A DNA stretch of 64,000 nucleotides from Atrichornis clamosus. Taxonomy: Eukaryota > Chordata > Aves > Passeriformes > Menuridae. The stretch lies in assembly GCA_013400975.1 (NCBI GenBank), contig WBMZ01002655.1, positions 124,001 through 188,000 on the forward strand, given 5' to 3'. Positions within the stretch are counted from its first letter, which is position 1, and each line of letters begins with the position of its first letter. A program made the position numbers and the translations under genes. Positions 25,401 to 33,620 of this stretch are shown one piece after another. Under the pieces are notes generated by a model that was given only the letters and a program-made list of their open reading frames with translations, made no database searches and was not told where the DNA came from.

Positions 25401-28400
25401 TTTAATTCAGCACCAGGTCCTTTCCTTAATTATTGTATTAACTGGTACTTTCAAAGTTAACAGAACTATACTGTCAAACTCTTACTTGGAGATGCTAACA
25501 TTTTTCCTGCATTAAGTGGAGAAGAAGCACTTTGCTGAGGAGCATTTAAATCTTAAATTACAGACTAGTCCTCTCAAGTAACAGGACAGGCAGCAAAGAC
25601 AATCCAGACAATTAGGGACAAATGAGTACATAATGGAGCTTAGGAGCTTCTGTTAGTAGAAATATTGCCATGTTCTTTATTGTGGCAGTAGCATTTAAAC
25701 AATTTTTACTTTACTGGATACTCAAAGTGGGTTTTTCTTATTTTTCACTTCAAATTCAGCTACTATCTGACGTGTTCTAGTAAACCCTAATCTACCACTA
25801 ACTCTAAAACACAAACAGTTCATATAAAGGAGGTGTTCTTGGGATTTACTGGAGGATGTAACACAGAGTGAGGTAAAAGTCACTTCTCCCATGAATACTG
25901 GAGCCTTACTTCCACCTCCCGAGAGAGGGCAGGAAGATATGAAGCAAGCACATCATGGTGGTGGGCCTGTATGTGCAGCTACGGGGTAAAATGCTTGAAG
26001 CTTTAGCTGTCACATGAAATTGTCTGTGTTCTCTTGAGGCCACATATGAAAGTTTCAGAAAATTAATATGTTTTTAAGAAAGATGCTGATAAAAATTTTC
26101 CACTTGTTTGTGCAAACATAATAGATATGGTTTACTTAAAGATAAATCTTTACTTGTGCAACTTGAAAGCCCAGTCCAGACCACAACTGTGAGCCCAAAA
26201 GTAAAGATAAGGCAGTCTTTAACATTCATGGTACATTATGTATTAACAAATTTCTTTTCCCAGTACTCTGGAGAAGTTTCTCCTTATACAGGGAATGGAT
26301 TAGGCAGTCAAACAAGACAAACTCATTCACACACCTATTTCCTTAGCAGGGAAAACAACAGAACTTCTAGTTTTGAACAAATTTTACTTTGATAAGTAGT
26401 AAGGAAGGGTTTATGTAAATTATCCAGTTTTTTGTTAGTATCAATTATTATATCAATACATATTCTATTTTGTAGAAAAGATTTTAAGTCCAGTGCAAGT
26501 TTTGGACTGTTGACAGTCCATGAAAACATTCAGCTCAACAGGTTATGGCTATAAGAACAACCTGCATTTAAGCACCAATTTAAAAACTACAGTGCAACTA
26601 CAGCTGACAGTGACATATTTTCCAACAACACTGCAATGGATAAAAAATTATTTTCCATAGTTTTTAAATTAAAACAAAAATCCCCATTAAAAATAACTTA
26701 TGCAACCCCTCAGCATATTGTAAAAGCACTGAGAAACACGCCGTTTTGCTTACTTAACTCTCGGCACTGAATTTCATAGAAATGCCTGTGTTGCATAATG
26801 GTCTAATAGGAAAAACTTTATAGAGGATGTCTGGCACAAAGAAAAGTTAAATCCATTGTGAATGTTTTCCTTTAAGAGTACAAGATGCATTTTTACAGTA
26901 GGTATGTAAAAGTAACTAATCAGAAAGTGAGTTGTATTAGGGTGTCACCACATTAATACCTGGAAAATTTAATCATCAGACACACACTACAAACTTCATA
27001 GATCAAATAAGTCAAAAAGCATAATCTTTTTTATGACACTAAAATGTATCCTGAAAGTTAAAAGAACAAGAAAGATAAAAAACCCTAAGATGACCACTTT
27101 CCGTTTGCTACAGCTTCAACTTCAGCTACACATCTATTTTCATCCTACTTTTTTCACCTTTAATAGATTTTTTAAAAAATCTATTAATATTAGAATATTT
27201 TCTTAAATATTTAAAACATATGCCCTGTACTCAACATTTTCCACTTATCTGTCACCACCCAATATACCCCTACAAAAAGCAGAAAGAATTAACTCAGTTG
27301 CACCTCTGATATTGACACCAAATCCCTGCTTATTCAGAGCTGGAAGCTTATGCTTTTCTTTACACATGGACAGAATAAGAAATCAGAAGATACTCCTCTC
27401 CACTTTATGCCTTGGGTCTCACACTAGTCCACACCCATTTTTCAGCCCAAGATTGAGCAGAAAAAAGCCAGTTCTTGCCAAGAGCCAGCCAAAGCCCCAC
27501 TCTTCTAACAGAGGATGAAGACCTGATTCTACTTTGGTTCACAGAATATTTTCATAACAGCTCAGTCTTTAAGAATCCCTGATGTTTAAGGTTACGACTA
27601 TTTTTCAGAAAATATCTGTCACCCTGTTCACTCCCACAGCTCTCATTGTCCACAGGTATGCTAGGGGGTGGGAGGAGAAGTCTCTGATTCTCCACATTCA
27701 TTTTTATGGTTTTTTGCTTAGGTTTTTTATAGCTCTCTGTCAAATGCCAATAAGCATATATCCACAAGGAAAAAAACCCAAACCAACCACCCCCACAAAT
27801 ATACTCCAGCCTTCCATACATATTTATACACTCTCACACACTTTCTACAATCCTTTACTCACGCACAGGTACCCATCACTTCACTCGCATACACACACCC
27901 TGTACCATTAGCCTTCTTTTATGATATATGGGCATACAAAAGTGAGAGAACACACCCCACACGCTCATCTCCTTTTCTCATGCAGGCATCCCAGACACCG
28001 GGCACAGCCACCAGTCCAGCCAACACCAAACACACAAACCCCTCCCCATTCCCCGGACCCCACCGACCCCACGCCCAAGCAGGTGCACACACACGCACAG
28101 TGTACCCCTGCTCACGGAACACGCATGTAGGCACACGTACATGTGGAACATAGGCAACACAAACCCCAGCCCTCCCTACGTGCAGCACACAGGGGAGACC
28201 ACCGCCACCCCCACGCCCTCCATTGTGCTCCAGCCCCGGAGCAGCCACCACACCGGCGGCGCCGCTCGCCCGCCCGCCCCGCGGAGCGCACCCTCGCACC
28301 CGCACAGCCCCCGCACTGCCCCGTTACCGGTGAGGCTGCGGAGGACGGTGCCGTGAGCCCACAGGCTCAGCACTTGCTGCACCGACAGGTTGATCATGGA

Positions 28401-28424
28401 GTTGTCTCCCGCTTCCACCTTCAT
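16288..28424 (-). CDS. TMEM170B: TMEM170B, transmembrane protein 170B (three coding exons, complete)
   Basis: Join on the minus strand of 28424-28328, 21725-21555 and 16418-16288 (399 nt, 132 residues plus TGA). The product is a small multi-pass membrane protein of the TMEM170 family. Recognition rests on the N-terminus MKVEAGDNSMINLSVQQVL, the exon 2 core EMWYWVFLWALFSSLF, and the C-terminus ending ISFSRILATL, which match TMEM170B rather than the paralogue TMEM170A as I know them. Three hydrophobic segments are visible at about residues 34-61, 69-97 and 111-131; a basic RHRQGR loop (63-68) separates the first two. A possible N-glycosylation sequon (N12-L-S) lies in the N-terminal tail. The start ATG has a good Kozak context (A at -3). 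Both introns are GT-AG, with phases 1 and 1. The length of 132 agrees with the human protein as I remember it. Reported roles for the family (ER membrane shaping for TMEM170A, Wnt/beta-catenin restraint for TMEM170B) come from literature and cannot be read from this sequence. Confidence 0.96.
17106..17147. repeat. Short tandem duplication in TMEM170B intron 2
   Basis: TGGCCAGGATCAACCAGA is present at 17106-17123 and again at 17130-17147 (period 24). It is a recent-looking local duplication with no visible function. Confidence 0.9.
18614..18690. repeat. T/G-rich low-complexity tract
   Basis: Runs of T separated by GG/GGGG on the plus strand, which appear as A/C-rich sequence in the TMEM170B sense direction. 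It lies in intron 2. Confidence 0.8.
18846..18956. repeat. TA-rich tract with nested inverted repeats
   Basis: Almost pure A/T sequence from TATAATATA-type steps, followed by a perfect E-box CACGTG at 18919-18924 and more TA-rich sequence. It is capable of cruciform extrusion and lies in intron 2. Confidence 0.8.
20541..21510. repeat. 12-bp minisatellite, 80 near-identical units (GGAGGAGAGCAA on +)
   Basis: Eighty complete units occupy 20541-21500, followed by a 10-base partial unit. I see only one substitution (G to A in the unit at 21477-21488), so the array is almost perfectly homogeneous. In the TMEM170B sense direction the unit is TTGCTCTCCTCC, which has no A. No stop codon, GT or AG can therefore arise in the array. 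All six reading frames are open because the unit is a multiple of three. It begins 44 nt past the exon 2 donor. The homogeneity points to recent expansion or continuing homogenisation, and it is likely length-variable between individuals. Confidence 0.98.
21555..21725 (-). CDS. TMEM170B: TMEM170B coding exon 2
   Basis: The exon is 171 nt and encodes residues 33-89 (EMWYWVFLW...ITGAMIT), which cover the first membrane segment, the RHRQGR loop and the start of the second segment. The acceptor is CTTTCAG|AGATG (AG at 21727-21726). The donor is ACC A|GTAAGT (GT at 21554-21553), a strong match to consensus. A U-rich stretch of about 40 nt follows the donor, and then the 12-bp minisatellite. If intron 2 is not removed, the frame continues through the minisatellite to a stop at 20524. 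Confidence 0.96.
22110..22180. repeat. G/T-rich tract with clustered GGG/GGGG runs
   Basis: The plus strand carries GGGGTTTGGGG, then GGGATGGGTGTGGGG, separated by a T-rich spacer. The G-runs make quadruplex folding possible. It lies in TMEM170B intron 1, about 400 bp from exon 2. Confidence 0.75.
27160..27187. repeat. 28-bp perfect palindrome, no spacer
   Basis: Two 14-bp arms meet at a central TTTAAA; the left arm begins TTAATAGATTTTTT. It is perfect over all 28 bases and fails at the next pair. It lies in intron 1 of TMEM170B, about 1.1 kb from exon 1. Confidence 0.95.
27816..28160. repeat. C/A-rich degenerate (CA)n stretch
   Basis: Irregular CACACA/CACCC sequence on the plus strand leads into the CpG island. 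In TMEM170B sense it is G/T-rich and lies just downstream of the exon 1 donor. Confidence 0.7.
28328..28424 (-). CDS. TMEM170B: TMEM170B coding exon 1
   Basis: This exon encodes residues 1-32 (MKVEAGDN...LRSLT) plus the first base of the Glu33 codon. The donor is ACC G|GTAACG, at 28327-28326. The exon sits inside a CpG island. The same reading frame stays open for 231 codons upstream, to an ATG at 29117, but family conservation points to the ATG at 28424-28422 as the start. Confidence 0.95.
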
Positions 28425-28633
28425 GGTGCCGCCGCCGGGCGGGGTCCGGCGGCTGCCGGACCGCGGGGCGAGAGGGATACGGCGGCGGCGAGGAACGAGA
28501 GGGCGGGGAGGCGGCGAAGGGAGCTCCGTGCCGCGGTGGAGACATCGAGGACGGAGTGGGGGAGGCGGCGGCCGGGGGGAGTCGAGCGACCTCAGGGGAC
28601 GAGGGGAGCCGGCCGCTGGCGCTTCCCCCCCGC

Positions 28634-28684
28634 TCAGAGGCAGGGCCAGGCGGCGGAGCCCATCATCATCATCATCATCATCAT
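28634..28684 (-). other. Potential uORF with eight tandem ATG codons
   Basis: On the TMEM170B sense strand the GAT repeat, read one base over, gives eight ATG codons in a row followed by GSAAWPCL and TGA: 17 codons including the stop. It ends about 210 nt before the main start. If the 5' leader includes this segment, scanning ribosomes would meet eight in-frame starts, which could lower translation of the main frame. Whether it is transcribed depends on the unknown start site. Confidence 0.4.
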
Positions 28685-28709
28685 CGCCGCCGCCGCCGCC
28701 TCCTCCTCC
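28661..28709. repeat. Compound trinucleotide repeat (ATC)8-(GCC)5-(TCC)3
   Basis: Three short triplet runs lie end to end, 237-285 bp upstream of the TMEM170B start codon. In transcript sense they read GGA, GGC and GAT triplets. The GAT run creates eight consecutive ATG codons (see the potential uORF). Such runs are prone to length change. Confidence 0.95.
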
Positions 28710-28896
28710 ACCAGCAGCGGCCGGCACTGCCTCGCCGGCGGCATCGTCACCCCGGCCACCAGCATCACCTGGAGCGAGGGCGGGGCGGGGCGGCCGCGGG
28801 CCGTCCCTCAGGCGGGCAGCTCCATGCAGGAGCCGCAGCGGGAGCGGGGAGGCTCCAGGCGCAGACGCCAGCGGCTGCCGGATGGGGAGGGGAGGG

Positions 28897-28970
28897 AGGA
28901 CCGGGAAAGGGAACGGGAACGGGAGCGGGAACGGAGCAGCGGGAGCGGGAGCGGAGGGAGAGGGAGGGCG
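28897..28970 (+). other. GGGAAC/GGGAGC hexamer run, G-quadruplex-capable
   Basis: At least ten GGG tracts separated by one to ten bases occur on the plus strand (first at 28903-28905, last at 28966-28968), several in a six-base period. The plus strand is the template strand for TMEM170B. The run lies within the CpG island, next to the NRF1-like site. Confidence 0.8.
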
Positions 28971-29040
28971 GCCCCGCGCAGGCGCGGCGGGAGGAGCCGG
29001 GGGCGCGGGCTCCTCCCACCAAAGGGAGAACCAGAATTCG

Positions 29041-29600
29041 CAATTATAATTTGACTCAGAGAGAGAGCGGGAAAGCCTGGGGATGTTGTCGACGCCCAAA
29101 GAAACTTGCGTTAGCAAGAAGTGTGTTAAATAAAATCTGCGTACATAAATAGAGATTTAAAGGGAGAAATAAAGAGATAACACTACATGGTATTAAAGTT
29201 GGTATTCAAATTGATGCTGCTGTGTGCGTTTAAACATTGGAGGAGAGTACAACGCGGAGTCTGAATCCTGGTAACAGCAGTGCTTTGAAACACCCCGCTG
29301 CACACAGAGTTAACACACGGAACTCCAGAGAGTGCGGGCGGGAGCATCTCCGCGGCTGCCTCGGCGGGGTCGGAGGACACAGCCCCGGCGGCGACAGGAC
29401 GGGACAGGGCGACAGAAGCCGTGCGCACAGGGTGAATGTTGCTTGGGAATGCCGGAGCTGCCGGCGCTCAGGTGATAGCACGGGTTGCAGCGGAGGAGCT
29501 GTCATACCGAGGCAATATCCAGGCAACGCTGCGTGACGTCCCTGCTTGTCCCTTTGAGCCTCGGAACTCCATCGTCAGCGTGGCTGCAGATTAAAGCCAC
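29041..29600. promoter_or_regulatory. Promoter-like flank: AP-1 and CRE motifs, second GC-rich block
   Basis: An AP-1 consensus TGACTCA lies at 29052-29058, just outside the main island. After about 250 bp of ordinary sequence a second GC- and CpG-rich block (about 29310-29580) contains a CRE-type TGACGTC at 29534-29540. This could be a distal part of the TMEM170B promoter or the promoter of a divergent transcript. No coding exon is recognisable in it. Confidence 0.45.
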
Positions 29601-32600
29601 CAAAAATTAGAAAGCTTAAGAAATCATGAGCGAATCTTGATTCTGTGCCTTTGCTTTATGTAATAAGGGAACACGATCTTTAAGCTGGACGCGGCTTCTT
29701 TCGAAGCACGGGGTGCACGGTGCGCACCGATGTAAAAGTCAGCAATCATCCCACCACTCATTCTTAAATATGCATCCCTAGGCCATATTTAGTGTGCACA
29801 CTTCCTCGATGGCATTTCTTCAGCAGTGCTTACTATAGTGCTTCTTCATTTTATGTCAGCATCCTTTCATGGAAAGGGTTGGAGAGGTAAAGTAACTCAT
29901 AATAAAATTTGCAATTTATAGATGAAGAGCCACAACAGATAAATCAACTGCTTGATGCCAATGACCCAACTTTTTTTTTTTCAGATAGACTGTTACAGGA
30001 TGTCTGGTTCAGAGGAGTGCTTGAGTGCTCCCAAAGCCTTTTGTTTGCAGCTGACAATGCTTGGCATTTCTGCAAGTGGGTATCAAGCCAGGCAATGAGA
30101 AACTCACAGGGAACAGCTCCCTAGAGGGCTCTGGGTTTGACTGATTAAGCATGGAATCACTGGGATGGAGAAAGAACTCAGCTGCCAGACCAGATCCCTG
30201 TTCGATGATCGAGGGAAGGTGCTTTCTCTCCCTCTTCTTGTAATCCCATCACCTTACAGTTGTATAATTTAGGTTTTACAGGAAACAGTGCCCTTCATTA
30301 CACAGTAGTGATTCATTTTTAGGGCAGAATTACTCCATATTTTGAGTAGGACTCAGTGAGAAAATAGCATACAATTTACATTCGAATGTGAAACACACAA
30401 TGAATTGTTTAGAAACAGTTACTCTGGTTTACTCTTTCTAAGTTCTGCATGCTGAACTTTGAGAAAACAAACATTTTCAAATGCCCTTTAAAAAATGCCC
30501 AACCCTAAACCTCTGTATGGTAGATCAATGCCCCAAGAACAAGTATACTCTGCAGGACACTGTGGTGTAATCAAACTTACAGCTAAAGGGAAAACTAACA
30601 TTTGGTGGCCATTTTAGCTTATAAATCTATGGTAACCTACTGACAGATGTCAGCAAGGCCATCTGATAGGCCAGAGGCCTCTATGGAAACATGCATATAT
30701 CTGTATGTAGTGCTGCATTTGTGCCCAGTGACTTTTCAACATGCACACTGATGATTTTCATGTTCCATACAAGGAAGAATGCATTGGTAATACTGGCTTT
30801 GAATCACTTGGGTCCAGAACTTGCTAAAACACCTCCCACAAGGTTTTACACTGGAGGTACAGAAAACACACTCACGTAGAGGTTGAGTGAATATCTCTGT
30901 AGTCTGCAGACTCTTGCAATATTTCCTAGGGACCATCCTTCATGGTTGCGCAGATGTCTTTCCCTAGTGACAAAGATCTGGAACCTGCTTAGCCTCCCCC
31001 AGGGAGGGCTGATCATTCTGCAGCAGTGCAGGGACAGCAGGAACGCAGACCTGCCTCTCTATATCCTAGGAGAGCAAATTGGCTTTCTTCCCAAGAGATC
31101 CACCAAAATCACAGGCCAGCTTCCACGGAAACTCCACCTAAGAGGCTAAAAATGGTTGTCAAACCTCAGGCATGCAACATCTAAATTAACAGAATATTTT
31201 TAATCAAACATAATCAACACACCTGGACAGTGTAGAAGTGAAAAAGGGGCCTTGTAAGACTCATCTTACAAGAGGTCATAATTCATTCAACCTATACAAC
31301 TTAGTCCTCAATCCATTATCTAACGGGTGAGCTGGATACAAATTTGAATACACATCTGCCATGTGAAAACAAGGCTAACTGAATCATTGAGGAAAATATT
31401 GCTAAAGTATTGACTTTAATTAAAAAAAAAAAGGGGTTGTACATGGCAATGATATTTCCCAGTAGCACAACACCGGGATGAGATCATGCTGGAGGAACAG
31501 AGTGCCTTGAATGAAGCAGCAGAAACAACCAAAATATGCTCTTCCAAAATGTAGGTTCATACGAGCAGCGAATTGTAGCCAACGCTTTGTCCTCAGCCTG
31601 GGAGGTGTTGCTACAGAAGTCCTGAGTGAATTAGCTCCCTGTAGGGATTATTATGAGCTCTGTAGGCAGCAGCGTACGGAGAAACAGCGATGATATCAGG
31701 GGGTCCGCACAAGGGCTTAGGTTGCTGCTGAAACTGTGACTTAGGGAAACCACGGATGCTTGAGCAAGGCAAGAAAAGGCGGCGAGGGCTGGAAAGATCT
31801 CAGGGAAGAGAAATCACAACGGGCAGCACTGCCCTGAGAATTAAAACAAGAAAAAAAGAAGAAGAAGAAAAAAGGAACATGATCTTAGTATTTCATCAGA
31901 TAAGGTAGTTTCTTAAATGTTTAATGGTTAAAAAAAGGGAAGTAGTCCTTTTTTAAGGGCCTGGTGAGACCACTTCATATTCCTGTGGTACCGTGAAGGT
32001 GGGGAGGATGCACACAGCAGAGAACATGGGGACAGATCAGGGACGGTGGCTGTGTCAGAGAGGGCTTGGAGGGCTTGCTGGTAGGGTGGCAGAGGGAGAG
32101 CTGGCAAGCTGGGGTATGACCAGCTCCAATAATCCTCCACAGGGTAGGGATTAGGAGAAGGTTTGGACCTGCCAGGAAAACAGTGGGAGAAGGGAAACAA
32201 CCTGACAAAGAAACCTTCGCTCTTTGTGTGCAAACCCCACGTTTCCACTCCTGTGTGGTATTTCAGAGGCCGGGACACAATTCACATGGGCTGCCTGACA
32301 GCTGGCCCTGAGCCGCCACAAATGCCTGGGAGACTCCACGCCTCCTTTACACATCCAAACCCACCGGTGAAAGGGTCCACGAGGAACACCTGGAAACTTA
32401 AACACAGACTGATCTTTATCCCAGATGAGTTCACACTCGTTCCAGTGTAACTCCCGCTCCCCATTTCCCTCACAGCAGCTGGGAGGTTTGGGAGCTTCCC
32501 CATGCTGCGTGCATGCAAAGAACTGCACAGGGCCAACTGTAAACCCTGCTTCAGTCAAAGGAAATTAGTTTTACAGGTGGAAAAGTAGGGTCAGCTTAGT

Positions 32601-33400
32601 TTCTCTGCCCCGCAAAAGAGCAGAATATGTCTACATGAGCCGCTATTAACTTCTGGTATTGTTTTTAGAAGCTGAAGAAATAATGATAAATTTCATTGGA
32701 GAGCCCTTGGCTGAATAATTTTCCACTTGGAAAGGTAATGCAGTTCAAAATGAACTGATTTCTTAAGTCATGTCTTTTAGAGAAACAGACAAGACTGAGC
32801 ATGCTCTTTTGTCACGTTCTGAAACAAATATTTAATTTTTGCATAAGGAATCCAGCTTTTTGTCATAGAAAAAAGTCAAAATTCAGACAGCAACACCTTT
32901 TGGTCCCCTTGAGGAACAGAACTCCCACTCGAAGTTTCCTAACCAGTGCAGGCCACGTAGACTGACTGGCACTGCAGTCAGAGATCTGCTTTAACTGAAC
33001 GGATAACCCCAGCACTGCTCATATATGCAGACATTTTTTCTCCCATTTCAAAGGGTGTGTTTGGGCCTTAAACTCAAGTCACTGACAAGACATTGCAAAT
33101 GCAGATAGTAAATGATACCTCAGGCATTAGCAACAGATTTCTCTGTACTTGCCCCTTTTCTAGACTACCAATTTATGCGCAGCAGTTACTACTCAATCAG
33201 AAGAACTGGCAGTCACAGCTAGTTGCGGTTTGAGAAGTGGGTCATTCAGAGATCCTTGGCCTCATAATCTCAGCTCTTAAAAGGCTGAAACTCGATCTCA
33301 GCCCCTAGCCTCGTTGATGGATGAAGATGCCTGGACAGCGATGTAGAAGAGGAAGGAAGTAAGGTGATACCACGGGCTAAATATCGCAACTCTCCCCAGC
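29601..33400. other. Upstream non-coding DNA, no gene recognised
   Basis: AT-rich sequence with only short frames. It contains small A-rich tracts near 31420 and 31846-31874. No splice-linked exon chain or repeat family is recognisable. Confidence 0.65.
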
Positions 33401-33620
33401 ATGAAAGCAGCCTCACAGGCTGATCTAAGCCTCCAAAAATCATTTGGAGCCGGCTTCCAGGGCGGCAGAGGGAGGCAGAGGTGCACGGGAGACTTTTCCC
33501 AAGCGCCAGTAGATGGAGCGCTGTGGTACCGAGCTCTGCTCCGCACAGCCGGCTGCACCCTGCCAGCAGGACCTCTGCACAGCGGGCACCACCTCCGGAA
33601 TGCTGTCAGGGCTTTACTGG
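33401..33620. other. Moderately GC-rich stretch
   Basis: A 220-bp stretch with more CpG than its surroundings (AAGCGCCAG, GGAGCGCTG, ACCGAGC). Open frames cross it on both strands, but none resembles a known protein. It may be a regulatory element. Confidence 0.4.

Larger units (their letters stand above)
21726..28327 (-). other. TMEM170B intron 1 (6,602 bp)
   Basis: This is a phase 1 intron, GTAACG...TTTCAG. It is AT-rich and contains no exon-like open frame that I can recognise. Notable contents are a T/G-rich tract at 22110-22180, a 28-bp perfect palindrome at 27160-27187, and a C/A-rich stretch from about 27816 that grades into the CpG island. Confidence 0.9.
28190..29040. promoter_or_regulatory. 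CpG island, TMEM170B promoter and 5' leader
   Basis: A strongly GC- and CpG-rich block surrounds coding exon 1, against an AT-rich background on both sides. It carries GC-box (Sp1-type) sequence GCGGGGCGGGGCGG at about 28780-28793 and an NRF1-like site CGCGCAGGCGCG at 28975-28986. No clear TATA box is seen close to the coding exon, so dispersed initiation is expected. The transcription start cannot be fixed from sequence alone. Confidence 0.85.

Noticed and set aside
28143..29152. Long plus-strand and off-frame minus-strand frames across the CpG island
   Set aside because: GC-rich DNA has few stop codons. These are shadows of the TMEM170B promoter and leader with Arg/Pro/Gly-rich low-complexity peptides.
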